Positions 8,301 through 17,585 of a stretch of 64,000 bases of DNA are shown piece after piece. The notes below the pieces were generated by a model. It was not told the origin of the DNA. It was given only the letters and a program-made list of their open reading frames with translations, and searched no databases. Origin of the DNA: ChocPot-Mid sp043804925 (GTDB lineage Bacteria > Bacteroidota > Ignavibacteria > Kapaibacteriales > UBA2268). A program made the position numbers and the translations under genes. The stretch is from positions 58,324-122,323 of the forward strand of contig JAZDIP010000059.1 of assembly GCA_043804925.1 (NCBI GenBank), in the 5' to 3' direction. Each line of letters opens with the position of its first letter. Position 1 is the stretch's first letter.

Positions 8301-11300
8301 TGCTAAAACAGGTTTTATTGTCGGTGATAACGGTATCATAATAAAGTTAATCAACAGCGGAACCGAATGGCAGTTCAAAAAAGGAAACACAAGTAAAAAC
8401 TTGATTAAAGTTAAATTCCTTACAACCAATGTTGGTTTCATTATTGGTAAAAACCACGTTATTTTGAAAACAACCGATGGCGGTGAAACATGGATTAAAA
8501 AATATGAAGATCCGATGATGAACGATAAAATATTGTTTGATATGGTATTTACTACCTCCAGTATTGGTTGGACAGTCGGTGAAGATGGTGCAATTTTGAA
8601 AACCCTCGACGGTGGTGACACATGGACAAAATATGACTACGGAATATTAAATGACTTATTCTCGGTTGACTTTACCGACTTAAATTATGGGTATATTTCC
8701 GGTGAAAGAGGTTTGATATTAAAGACAATTAATGGTAATGAAGCAAATCCGCTAAATGTAATTTGGAGTACTAAAGTATCGAGTACATTGCAAGATTTGA
8801 ATAATATTAAGTTTACAAGCCAGAATGTCGGTTATGTAATAGGTACAAATGGGACTATATTGAAGACATTGGATGCAGGAAACAGCTGGTTCCCCATGCA
8901 GTCAAATACCGATGCCAACTTGAATTCATTTGTATTTTCCGACCAAAACACAAGTTATATTTCAGCTGATGATGGCAAGATTATCAAAACCACAAATGCA
9001 GGTGAAATTTGGACTCCGATTAATACTGCTCTTTCATCCAATAGTTTGAACGGTTTGTTCTTCCATACAAATAGTTCGGGTTATGTTGTTGGTGATTTGG
9101 GTACAATAATCAAAACAACTGACGGTGGAACTACATGGTTGACAGTTGAGCAGGCAAATCAAAGCGAAATTGACGCTAAGAGATTTCATGCTAACGGTGA
9201 AACAGTTATACCTGAAAACGGTGTTGGTTTGGGTGGTGCAATGTATGTGCTCGATATAGCAAGCATTGACAGAGCTACAACCAGACAAGATACGATTAAG
9301 TTTAACCGCGTTAGATTCCAAAATAATGAATCTTACACAGGTGCAGCTATTTATTCTGATAACTTTGATTTGAAATTAATCTTTGACAGGTCTTTGGTAA
9401 CAGGTAACAATGCTTTATCCGACTTAGGAGCAGAGCAAAATTTGATTACCGGACCTTATTTAGTTGAAGAATCAATTAATCATACATTTAACAAAGCTTC
9501 GAGCGATTTAGCAGGAGCAATAATTTATGGTGAAATTCAAGGTCCTTTGCCATCGGCAATTGGTCCATGGGCAGCTAACTCGATGTATGACAACAATGCC
9601 AGATTTTTAATCAGATTACCGGATGCTCCAAATTCCAAGGGTGTTCTTGCCGGTTCAACCGGTGTTGGTATGGGCGGTACAGACACATTACGCTCAAACT
9701 ATTGGGGCAGAACCGAAGCCAATGTTACAATGGAAATTGAGAATCTTCACATTATTTCGCAGGCAAAGATGGAAACATTCTTTGTTGACAGTGATGGTGA
9801 AAGAAGATTGGACTTTTCTTTCTGGAGACTTTTATCCGAAAGAGAAGAATTGGCAAGTCAATTGGGTAGCTATTTATTCCAAGGACCATTCGAGGCAATT
9901 AACGAATTCCCATATAAAGCAATTCCGTTAAGAAACTCGGTTGATGAAAATACGCCTGATTATAACACAAGTATTCCTGATAAATTATTGCAATCAGGAA
10001 GAGTATATGATATTTATGATAAAGGTACTGATATAAAGGTAGCCGATTATTCAAAACGCAGAATGAGTCCAATTGAAGATTTTGCTGTAGGTGTACCTAC
10101 ACAGATTGACAGATTTGTACCTACTGATGTTACTTTGCCTTCTTATGGTAAGTACGTAAAAAGATATGTAAGAGACCCATTCTTTGCCGATAGCGTTGAT
10201 GAAGCATACAATTGGATTTATCCCGAGTTGCATGCATTGCAAAGTGAATTCAAAGCAAAAGAAACCGGGGAATTTTACCATCCAATCGGTTATCCTCTGT
10301 TCTTAGAGACAATGGCTAAATACGAAACAGGTCTTTCTGACAGATACAATTTGGATCCGAGAACTTTAAATGAGACTGTATTTTTCGTAATTAACGAAAC
10401 TACAGGTGACTTTATAAGAGTTAATTTGAAACAATTGACAACAACTTCACCGGTATTTAGGGCAAGAGTTGAACTCGTACCCGATTCATCCAACAGGAAT
10501 TTGAATCCGTTTATAAGGAGAACTTATGAAGGATTATTGAATCTTGGAACTGATGCACCCGGCGGCGATCCTAAATTGTTGAAGGCTTTGAGACATAATC
10601 CTTATAATGAGGACAGAGCTACTCTTCAAGGCAGAAAATACGAACATCATAATGAATATTTTGGTGGTACGGCAGGTCAACGAATTCTTGATTTATTTAT
10701 CAACAGGACACATTGGCCCGAATCAAATAAAAATAGTAATCCGGTACAACCTTGGGCAACCTTCTTTGCAGGTGAAAGATTCCGTGCATTGCCGGTTAAT
10801 ACAGGCGATATGGTACGCATTATCTCAAGAACCGTACTTTGGAGAGAGGGTGTCAATGTAGCTCTTGAAGACGGAATATTATTCGAAATTACTAATTCGA
10901 CAGAACCACCGGTATTTACAGGTGATGTTGTAGAAACAAGAGACAAAATTATTACAAAAGAAGAATTATCCAGGTATCCTTGGGGATTTACCGAAGGTAG
11001 ATTGGATGATATAATAATTGATGAATTCCAAAACACAATTTTTATAACTGAAGACAGGATGTATCCCGTACCTCAAATGATGTACAGCGATCCTCTCGGT
11101 GCAAGAACGATTCATGGACAAAACAGATTTAATCAATATGTTCAAAAATATGGAAACTCTTTGATTAACTCAACGATAGTTTATGCAGCCGATGGAGCAA
11201 GCAATGCTAAAGGACGTGACAGAATCATGAATGTAAGTGGTAAGGATACCAACAGATTTTATGACCCACGGTCAATGTATGCACCGGATAATTATTCAAA

Positions 11301-14085
11301 TCTATATTTTGATTATGTTGTAGATCCAAGCTCTGCATTAAACAAGTGGATATTCAAGGAATATGTACATGCAGGCAAAGTGATTGACGCAACTAAATGG
11401 GGATTTGAAAATCCAACACCGGATAGTGTATTTGGATTTATGATTATGAGAGGTCGTCCTACGAATCCTTACGTCGTACCTGGCGGTGAGAACTTAACAG
11501 TTAGAGTTCATAACTTCCCGCCTCACTACAGGACAATTGATTCGTTAATGGCTTTACCTGAGGATGTCAGACCTGCTCAAGACACAATTGATAAATTTAT
11601 GGAAATCTTCCCGAGTTACCTGAACACTCCTGTTTACGATGCAACCAATGCAAGATATTTGCAACAGGATACGATTGACTTAGGAAGACAATACTTCAGA
11701 GAATATACATGCAAGGTATATGTAGTAGATAGTATTCCAATATTCTTACATCCTGATGATGTAGATAATAATGATGAAGCTATCTGGCCAAAGGATGTAA
11801 TTGTTGAAACAAATATTGACGGTGACGAGAAAAGCATTGGAACTTATGAACCTTCTGCATTCCCATGCCGCAGGGCAAGAGACGGAAGATTAATGGGTAA
11901 TCTTACTAATAAATTGAGATTCCAAGCTGACTTCAATACGAATGATGAATTGGAAGACCAATGGGCTGAAGATATAAACTGGAATTTCAGATATGGACGT
12001 ACAGCTTATGGTTTCAAAAGCACCGCGATAAGAACTAATGACAGAGACGGTAATGGTGCCGATACAGTTATCATTGACCCATACGTAATAGATACAACTA
12101 TGTACAATGGTGAGATGGTTTTGGTTCAGCAAAGACCTATTTGGATGGATACTCAATTCATTCATAAGTTCGACAGTGAAACCGAAGTTGACGAATTTTT
12201 GGCAGACTTTACTACATACGGTAAGATTAATATCAGAATAGATGCTGATACAGCAATTAGTTTATTGACTCCACAAGTTCAATACAATGATGCATTGAAT
12301 CTTGACACATTGTTTACAGTAGTCGTAAACGATGGTCATGGTGGAATCAACAGTGTTGAGGTTCCTGTTATGATAAACGTAGAACCTACAATTTTGACTA
12401 ACACATTGCCTTCGGCTCAGGAAGATATTGATTATAATCCTGAATTGCGTGATGACACTAAGATGATACAGATATTCGATCCGAACTTCTACCAAGACCA
12501 TTGGTTCATGCTTGCTTATGACGACGACGCATTATCTGATGCAGGTCTTGACGATTTGATTTTACCGGATGAATTTGACCGTGACCCATGCTTCCCTGAA
12601 GCAGGCAAGCATTATCTCAGGCAATACGATATCGATAATAATTTGATATTAGACTTAAAAACTACTCCAACGTGGTTAAGAATAAATAAGGAAAGCGGAT
12701 TGCTTTATGGTACTCCCGGTGTTAAAGATGCTCCGAGAACTCCTGATTTAGATAATTTAGAGCAAGTAACGGTTCTCGTATTTGACGAAGATTCGTTAGC
12801 AGCAATTAAAACATTTACATTAAGAGTTGACTCGATAAATCATCAACCCGGTATTACAGCCGCACCGGCAGTAAGATGTATTGACCAAGGTACACGTTAC
12901 GAAGATATAATATATATCTATGATAAAGATTTGATGAGAGGACGTGTAGCAGGTGATCCAACTGAAGAATTGACTATTACAGTGCTTATGCCAACCGGAT
13001 TAACTATCGAATATCTTGATGAGTCGGGAAATTGGGTAGAATCAAACACAATCACAGGTATAAGAGCATCAGATACGGTACAGGTAAGAATATCTACAGA
13101 TAACTTCATTGCTATACCTGATGTAGACGGCAGAGTAACTATAAGAATCAAAGTCGTAGATAAGGATGGATTGGAATATACTTTAATTTATAAAGTTAAA
13201 TATTCGTCAGAAACCGATTTTGTATGCGATTTAACAATTAAAAACAACAAAGGTGCTGAAAACACATTACAATTTGGTACAGGTGATGTAGCTACTTCAG
13301 GATATGGATTAAGTGAAGCCGATACATTAGGTCAGCTTGACCCTGAATACTGTGAGTATGAGTTACCGCCATTGCCACATCAGGATATATTTGATGTCAG
13401 ATGGACAATACCAAATTCAAACGGTGTTTACAGGAATATATTCCTGACAATATCACCTGATAAATTAGGTGAGCAGATAATCTACAGAGGAAGATTGCAA
13501 TCCGGTGGAGAAGCTGGAAATACTTCAAACCACTATCCATTGACAATAACATGGAATAGTATGCAAATTCCTGCTACCGATGACCAAGATAAAAATCCTG
13601 CAGGTGCAAGCTGGTACATAAGGGATGCTTTTTCAAGCGGTGGATTATTCTGGTTCAATATGCTCGATGGTTCGGGTGTATCAACATCGGATGTTGGCTT
13701 TAACAGGGATGGAGACAATTTCATATTGACAATATACAGTGATGCTATTGACAAATTCCAGATACTGTATGCTCATCCAACAGATGTTAACGAACCTGTA
13801 GCAGGATTGTCAACCCGTATAGCAAATGTAACGCCTAATCCATTTAGCAACTTTACGAATATTGAATATAGTACTCAATATCGTGAACCCGTTAGAATAG
13901 AAGTTGTTGACCAGTTAGGTAAGACAGTTAAAGTCTTGGTTGATGAAACCGTAGCTCCGGGTAACTATTCCGTACAATGGAATGGTAAGGACAATTTTGG
14001 TAATGAGTGTTCAAGTGGTAGTTATGTTTGCCGTATGGTAACCGGTACAGCTGTATTAACTCATCCATTATTAATTGTTAAATAA
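5326..14085 (+). CDS. Giant secreted beta-helix protein with inserted Ycf48-like propeller and T9SS sorting domain
   Basis: The start at 5326 is chosen over an ATG 60 bp upstream because AGGAGGT lies just before it and the product opens with a signal peptide cleaved near VFAQ-EK. The protein has 2919 residues. The first third has right-handed beta-helix features (LLIEPGTTVLF) and many chlamydial Pmp-like FxxN...GGA[IV] repeats (GGAIFVDNN, GGAIFSRRN, GGAVYI). At about 975-1280 a series of G-x-T-W/K-T-x-D-G-G units typical of Ycf48/BNR propellers interrupts the helix, and GGA repeats resume after it (GLGGAMYV). Later regions carry cadherin/Ig-like segments (VVNDGHGGINSVEVPVMINV, PTWLRINKESGLLYGTPG). 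The C-terminal ~90 residues (NVTPNPFSNFTNIEY ... HPLLIVK) are a FlgD-like/T9SS type A sorting domain. It is probably a surface adhesin-like structure; its ligand is unknown. Confidence 0.88.
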   Translation: MHRLLRLSFLMVLFCILAFSQVFAQEKPSVKVSGRVAPDDVRVFVKDSVYIVNRDYVIGGTLLIEPGTTVLFYANGRLIDSVGGRIIADGFAKATYVPNPIVPAGVPNAGWTTADPLYPDYPLGKNNRYDYEDYADVNYFLYNTAYLVGDNTRQRVINVQTVRDLTVNSAKYHLIFNVVLDKAERAIKNLQNPNNVILGPDGLWYVNDGTMNNVVIPFEQAMMFIAARLSRDPADDIDLRRYPWTRVESESGSASVNIGTGNAVSDRIMFMGQPENNVSREWGHILVMPGARTAFFRNCTFENFKKDTTVDRTPLYAETTEGADPFYDSHNWAYINNRLRLLTNGTGGAITTLSSRTWLIDCEFKDNRARHKGGALAILQVPHLNTPNNFPKDWDGFRYFDIYNYNLMGRYPIEKNPNITDKNGDMSSINREQYDLDPFIPGIPLLDGNGRPVVAADGDPTTIELSIIPAIDLIDEDDPEPTFNFGADPTQADFYRQAFDDGRIALYLGRMRNLTFTNNLVQLAHVKTKILPTTPPSFIVEDCYELEGENAIPAEYPREYDDIAFGGAVYIAGDENDPMIRQIEVGFGVNNSVEINDGATLLEFPVNDAFKCEGNQAKNFQNQLQSAGIRGSKGARGGAIYAGNNTSLIVAGEFIENLAEAPWIQTEKTPANRGYYAMGGAIFSEKTRGRLQVRGGPNRTLSPNDNPTIFIGNQAGAGGAIFVDNNLNDNNNFMSPVIGGTDDNMMTREYGYNIHFMDNVALSFGGAIFSRRNFTINGAGGIDMLSNALIGYGGIYPVLFENNSAGYVGGAIDVRLPIGSTLSERNRAVELVRAQFVNNQVGYTVFDSLELKKDIRGGGAVYIINGSLNVVKGVEFKANMVKNGNGGAVAMINPQSNTRRFFVTDVDVVEYDAAGLAARVLSTDSVFTTFWLNGEQTIIKYPPDARMLTRFLDNTIEWDDEFLADQSGSGTTQVGAGAIGTSENLNGVNFTDAKTGFIVGDNGIIIKLINSGTEWQFKKGNTSKNLIKVKFLTTNVGFIIGKNHVILKTTDGGETWIKKYEDPMMNDKILFDMVFTTSSIGWTVGEDGAILKTLDGGDTWTKYDYGILNDLFSVDFTDLNYGYISGERGLILKTINGNEANPLNVIWSTKVSSTLQDLNNIKFTSQNVGYVIGTNGTILKTLDAGNSWFPMQSNTDANLNSFVFSDQNTSYISADDGKIIKTTNAGEIWTPINTALSSNSLNGLFFHTNSSGYVVGDLGTIIKTTDGGTTWLTVEQANQSEIDAKRFHANGETVIPENGVGLGGAMYVLDIASIDRATTRQDTIKFNRVRFQNNESYTGAAIYSDNFDLKLIFDRSLVTGNNALSDLGAEQNLITGPYLVEESINHTFNKASSDLAGAIIYGEIQGPLPSAIGPWAANSMYDNNARFLIRLPDAPNSKGVLAGSTGVGMGGTDTLRSNYWGRTEANVTMEIENLHIISQAKMETFFVDSDGERRLDFSFWRLLSEREELASQLGSYLFQGPFEAINEFPYKAIPLRNSVDENTPDYNTSIPDKLLQSGRVYDIYDKGTDIKVADYSKRRMSPIEDFAVGVPTQIDRFVPTDVTLPSYGKYVKRYVRDPFFADSVDEAYNWIYPELHALQSEFKAKETGEFYHPIGYPLFLETMAKYETGLSDRYNLDPRTLNETVFFVINETTGDFIRVNLKQLTTTSPVFRARVELVPDSSNRNLNPFIRRTYEGLLNLGTDAPGGDPKLLKALRHNPYNEDRATLQGRKYEHHNEYFGGTAGQRILDLFINRTHWPESNKNSNPVQPWATFFAGERFRALPVNTGDMVRIISRTVLWREGVNVALEDGILFEITNSTEPPVFTGDVVETRDKIITKEELSRYPWGFTEGRLDDIIIDEFQNTIFITEDRMYPVPQMMYSDPLGARTIHGQNRFNQYVQKYGNSLINSTIVYAADGASNAKGRDRIMNVSGKDTNRFYDPRSMYAPDNYSNLYFDYVVDPSSALNKWIFKEYVHAGKVIDATKWGFENPTPDSVFGFMIMRGRPTNPYVVPGGENLTVRVHNFPPHYRTIDSLMALPEDVRPAQDTIDKFMEIFPSYLNTPVYDATNARYLQQDTIDLGRQYFREYTCKVYVVDSIPIFLHPDDVDNNDEAIWPKDVIVETNIDGDEKSIGTYEPSAFPCRRARDGRLMGNLTNKLRFQADFNTNDELEDQWAEDINWNFRYGRTAYGFKSTAIRTNDRDGNGADTVIIDPYVIDTTMYNGEMVLVQQRPIWMDTQFIHKFDSETEVDEFLADFTTYGKINIRIDADTAISLLTPQVQYNDALNLDTLFTVVVNDGHGGINSVEVPVMINVEPTILTNTLPSAQEDIDYNPELRDDTKMIQIFDPNFYQDHWFMLAYDDDALSDAGLDDLILPDEFDRDPCFPEAGKHYLRQYDIDNNLILDLKTTPTWLRINKESGLLYGTPGVKDAPRTPDLDNLEQVTVLVFDEDSLAAIKTFTLRVDSINHQPGITAAPAVRCIDQGTRYEDIIYIYDKDLMRGRVAGDPTEELTITVLMPTGLTIEYLDESGNWVESNTITGIRASDTVQVRISTDNFIAIPDVDGRVTIRIKVVDKDGLEYTLIYKVKYSSETDFVCDLTIKNNKGAENTLQFGTGDVATSGYGLSEADTLGQLDPEYCEYELPPLPHQDIFDVRWTIPNSNGVYRNIFLTISPDKLGEQIIYRGRLQSGGEAGNTSNHYPLTITWNSMQIPATDDQDKNPAGASWYIRDAFSSGGLFWFNMLDGSGVSTSDVGFNRDGDNFILTIYSDAIDKFQILYAHPTDVNEPVAGLSTRIANVTPNPFSNFTNIEYSTQYREPVRIEVVDQLGKTVKVLVDETVAPGNYSVQWNGKDNFGNECSSGSYVCRMVTGTAVLTHPLLIVK

Positions 14086-14096
14086 ATTTTTGGAAT

Positions 14097-14125
14097 GCAG
14101 ACTCATACTTAGGGTATGAGTCTGC
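14097..14125 (+). terminator. Strong hairpin after the giant gene
   Basis: GCAGACTCATAC pairs perfectly with GTATGAGTCTGC around a 5-base loop, 11 bp after the stop codon. There is no T-run directly after it, so it may be an mRNA-stabilising hairpin or partial terminator rather than a full one. An ATG inside its right arm opens the next reading frame but is not its real start. Confidence 0.65.
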
Positions 14126-14178
14126 TCCATAAAAAAATACGAATGAAAATTATTAATAAAATATATAAGGAGTTAAAA

Positions 14179-16317
14179 ATGAATCGAATTTTATTAATTG
14201 CTGTCAGTGTTGCTGTCTTTTTTAATTTAGCAATAATTACACAGCCATTAAAAGCTCAGGTTTATGACGAGTATGGAGTTACGACTGTTGTCAGGGGGAT
14301 TCCATACGCCGAGCTCGGGTCATCTGATAACAAAGATGTTCTTCCGGCTTCTACTTTCAGATTGCCTCCGATGACTCCGGGTGAAACCGGTGTTAGGGCA
14401 AGAGATGACGGGTTTTACGAAGTTGACCTTCCATTCCCGTATGAGTACAATGGTGAAGTTTATACTTCAGTCTGGATTTGTGTTAATGGGTATATAGTGT
14501 TTTTGCCTCCAACAGAGCAATTACCTACTTCACTTGTGCCCAAACACGGCGCGTTTGATTTTTATAATTTCTTCTTCTATTACAATGCTTCTTATCCAAA
14601 AAACATTGTTGCACCGTTTATGGGTGACCATTTCTATAGAGATGGAAATGACAATACAGCTCCCGGTGATAAATATATGTTGTCCGAGATATCGACCGGA
14701 GCAACTGATTTAGATGGAGATAATGAAGCTGACGTTTTCACGGTTCAATGGAAGAATTTGAATATTAACTATGATGACCCTGATTCACCGCTCGATTATT
14801 TGGGAATCAAGTCAAGTGTAGGTAACTTTCAGGTTAAATTGTATAAATCCGAAGATGTTTTTTCAAAACAGGGAAATATTGAATTTTGCTACGGACAAAT
14901 CGGTGGTAATACTCAGACATCCGATACACGAGTTATAACTAAAGGAGCTGCCATTGGCTTAAAAGGCAATAGCGGTAAAGACGGTGAATTTGCGGATTTC
15001 ATAAACGGACTTTACAATGTACGTGATTGGGAACCGGAAGACTTGCAAAACTATGACAAGAATGTATCCAGGAATGTTACAACAACAACTGTTCTTTGGC
15101 AACCATCAGGCGGTTCTGATTATAGGGTAGTGCATATTGCATTAGGAAGAAATCAAGCGGAAAATTATTGGGGTGACGGCGATGTTAATTTGTCAAAACT
15201 TGAAGGACAAAAACATGCCAATATGTCTCAATCAAGATACGTTACCGTAACCGATGCAAGAAATATTCTTCGCTCTATAGTAACAAGGATGCCTTTACCA
15301 AAAGAAAGAAGAAGAGAAGCATATCATGCTGATGTCAATCATAATGGAAGGTATATTCTATACAACGATTTGAATTGGAACGGATGGAATACTGCAGGTA
15401 CAGTTCAAGTTTATCCCAAAGACACGATTTTCAAAAAATTGATGGACTGGAAAAACGATTATTACGGTGATAGTGTTCAGTACATTCTCCATGATGTTTG
15501 GACTCCTGCAGTTGTAGGACCTCCGGCAGTTCCGGGTTTTTGGACTTATGATAAAGTTATCACATCGGGAGTAAATTCCTTGTCGCAGATATTCTTTGAA
15601 GCTACCGAATATGATGCCGCTTTGATATTGCATTATATTGGCGGTAGAATTCCTAAATTACCTTACTTGCCGGATACAGTTTTGACTCATGGCAAAATAA
15701 CGGAAAATGGAAAATTGGCAGACAATTTCTCGATAGGTTCAATAACTGCTTTAGGTAATAATACATATAAGATACCTGTTTATTTGAACGGTTATTTAAA
15801 TGGTCCTTTGGCAGCTAAAGCAAGTTTCAACGGTACAATTGAAAATATAACGGTTCTTAATGAGATTGCCTCATCATACGAAGGCGATATGATGGTACTT
15901 GCAGGAACTGATGATTTCAATCCTGAATCACCAATTTGTTTTGTTACTCTCAAAACAGATGAAAATACATTGAGAGTAAATGAAATTAGATTCAACGACA
16001 AAGAAAAATCATCTATGTCTGTGAATCTTGTTAGTGTCGAAGAAACCGGTGAGAATGAAATATTGTTGCAAAATGTACCAAACCCATTTGTTGATAATAC
16101 TGTTATATCTCTAAATTTAGTTGATAACAGTAACTACACATTAAGAGTTTATGATGCATTAGGCAATGTCGTAAAAACTTGGAATAATGTAAGTTCCGGC
16201 GATATTAAATGGGACGGACTTGATGACCTTGGCAATAAATTAGCTCAAGGCGTTTATATTTACAGGTTGACAGGTGATAATTTATCGGTTTCCAAGAAAC
16301 TGGTATTATCAAAGTAA
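14179..16317 (+). CDS. Secreted T9SS cargo protein with dockerin-like calcium site
   Basis: The start at 14179 is preceded by AAGGAG at 6-base spacing and gives a signal peptide ending near LKAQ-VY; the upstream in-frame ATG at 14116 lies in a hairpin. The N-terminal part (FPYEYNGEVYTSVWICVNGY) resembles nidogen-like or generic surface beta domains. Mid-protein, DVNLSKLEGQ and DVNHNGRYILYNDLN look like paired EF-hand/dockerin-style calcium loops, and about 510-620 resembles a cohesin-like beta sandwich. The C-terminus, from VPNPFVDNTVISLNLV through ALGNVVKTW to YIYRLTGD and LSK, is a T9SS type A sorting domain. It is likely co-transcribed with the next gene, whose ATG begins one base after this stop. 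Confidence 0.8.
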   Translation: MNRILLIAVSVAVFFNLAIITQPLKAQVYDEYGVTTVVRGIPYAELGSSDNKDVLPASTFRLPPMTPGETGVRARDDGFYEVDLPFPYEYNGEVYTSVWICVNGYIVFLPPTEQLPTSLVPKHGAFDFYNFFFYYNASYPKNIVAPFMGDHFYRDGNDNTAPGDKYMLSEISTGATDLDGDNEADVFTVQWKNLNINYDDPDSPLDYLGIKSSVGNFQVKLYKSEDVFSKQGNIEFCYGQIGGNTQTSDTRVITKGAAIGLKGNSGKDGEFADFINGLYNVRDWEPEDLQNYDKNVSRNVTTTTVLWQPSGGSDYRVVHIALGRNQAENYWGDGDVNLSKLEGQKHANMSQSRYVTVTDARNILRSIVTRMPLPKERRREAYHADVNHNGRYILYNDLNWNGWNTAGTVQVYPKDTIFKKLMDWKNDYYGDSVQYILHDVWTPAVVGPPAVPGFWTYDKVITSGVNSLSQIFFEATEYDAALILHYIGGRIPKLPYLPDTVLTHGKITENGKLADNFSIGSITALGNNTYKIPVYLNGYLNGPLAAKASFNGTIENITVLNEIASSYEGDMMVLAGTDDFNPESPICFVTLKTDENTLRVNEIRFNDKEKSSMSVNLVSVEETGENEILLQNVPNPFVDNTVISLNLVDNSNYTLRVYDALGNVVKTWNNVSSGDIKWDGLDDLGNKLAQGVYIYRLTGDNLSVSKKLVLSK

Positions 16318-16318
16318 G

Positions 16319-17551
16319 ATGAAATGTAGTTTTATTATGCTTTTATTCTGGCTGCTGCTTTGCTGCAGCAGTCAGAAATTAAAAGCTGACGATGAAACAA
16401 TTGAATTGGAATTTAAAAAACACAGCGACGGCTGGGTTTGCGGCAGTGAAACCGAGAAAAAATTTATTATATCAGTGAATGTCGGCGAAATTAAATATGA
16501 AGATGAGTTCTTGGCGGTTCAGGTGTATTTCACCTATAATCCTAACAAATTATTATTTTTAAATTTGTTGGATAAAAATACTCTTTCAGAGTTCTTTGAA
16601 ATTAAAGGTTCTAATGTGTTGGATTCAGGACTTTACACTGCCTATGCTACGACGATGACTATGAACCGCGTAACGGGTAACAAACCGTTAATGGCATTTG
16701 AAGTAAAGTATTTAGGAGATTGTCCAGATACCGCTCACATTAATTTTGATGATATTGAGTTAGATATATCTCAAAACTTTTTAGATAAATTGAACTATAA
16801 AAATAAAAGTGTAATAATTGATTTTAAGACAAAGGAAACTGCAAATAGTTTTATTGAAGTCAGCATTAGCCAAGATACTTTAAAAGATTTCGACGAAGAT
16901 TCTTTGGCAATTGCTAATATAAAATTGAATACAAATGGTTTGGCAAGGGTTGACAGTCTTGATTTCGAGATTAGCTTTAAAAAAAGTGAAAATATTCAAT
17001 TAATTGATATCGAAGCAATTGATTCAACCGGATTAAAATTTGTCATTGATTCATTATATACCGTTGATGATACGGATACTATAAGAATCAAAATACATAG
17101 CAGGATATTTGAAGAGATATTGGATGAATCAATTATGAAATTAAAATTCAAGAGATTGAATAAAGTAGATGATACTATCAGGGTTGACATGAACGTTATC
17201 CGAATAAATGATTGTTCTTGTGCAACAAGTTTCAAAGGCGATAAATTGTTTGTCGTAAGCGAAAAAGATACAAGTACGGAGGTAGTATCCAATGAATTTG
17301 AAAATGAAAATAAAAATATATATGGTTATTATAATTACATAAGTGATGAATTTGTTATAAAAACATCACTAGGAAGATTTAAAAAGATAGTTTTATATGA
17401 TATTATGGGAAAATTGATAGAAGACAGAGAAAACACAGGTAATAATGATGAAATCAGAATTACAGGTGATAAGTATGAAAATGGTATATATTTGGTAAAT
17501 ATAAAACTATTGAATGGTATAGAAAAAAATATTGTTTTGATAAAAAATTAA
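16319..17551 (+). CDS. Secreted T9SS cargo protein, cohesin-like
   Basis: The chosen start lies one base after the preceding stop (TAA-G-ATG), which suggests translational coupling. It gives a signal sequence whose LLLCCSS could also be a lipobox. An earlier in-frame start at 16274 would overlap the upstream gene and hide the signal. The N-terminal 150 residues (VNVGEIKYEDEFLAVQVYF ... MAFEVKYLGDC) resemble a cohesin-like beta sandwich. The C-terminal 80 residues (LYDIMGKLIEDREN ... ENGIYLVNIKLLNG) are a T9SS type A sorting domain. No enzymatic motif is seen. Confidence 0.72.
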   Translation: MKCSFIMLLFWLLLCCSSQKLKADDETIELEFKKHSDGWVCGSETEKKFIISVNVGEIKYEDEFLAVQVYFTYNPNKLLFLNLLDKNTLSEFFEIKGSNVLDSGLYTAYATTMTMNRVTGNKPLMAFEVKYLGDCPDTAHINFDDIELDISQNFLDKLNYKNKSVIIDFKTKETANSFIEVSISQDTLKDFDEDSLAIANIKLNTNGLARVDSLDFEISFKKSENIQLIDIEAIDSTGLKFVIDSLYTVDDTDTIRIKIHSRIFEEILDESIMKLKFKRLNKVDDTIRVDMNVIRINDCSCATSFKGDKLFVVSEKDTSTEVVSNEFENENKNIYGYYNYISDEFVIKTSLGRFKKIVLYDIMGKLIEDRENTGNNDEIRITGDKYENGIYLVNIKLLNGIEKNIVLIKN

Positions 17552-17585
17552 AGATTTAGTGTTTAATAAACATTTGGGGGTACTC

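Noticed and set aside
8241..8621. Minus-strand ORF inside the giant protein
   Set aside because: It mirrors the repeated propeller blades, and the sense strand is clearly coding.
14116..14178. Upstream start for the T9SS gene after the giant protein
   Set aside because: The ATG lies in the arm of a hairpin and would bury the signal peptide; ATG 14179 has AAGGAG in front.
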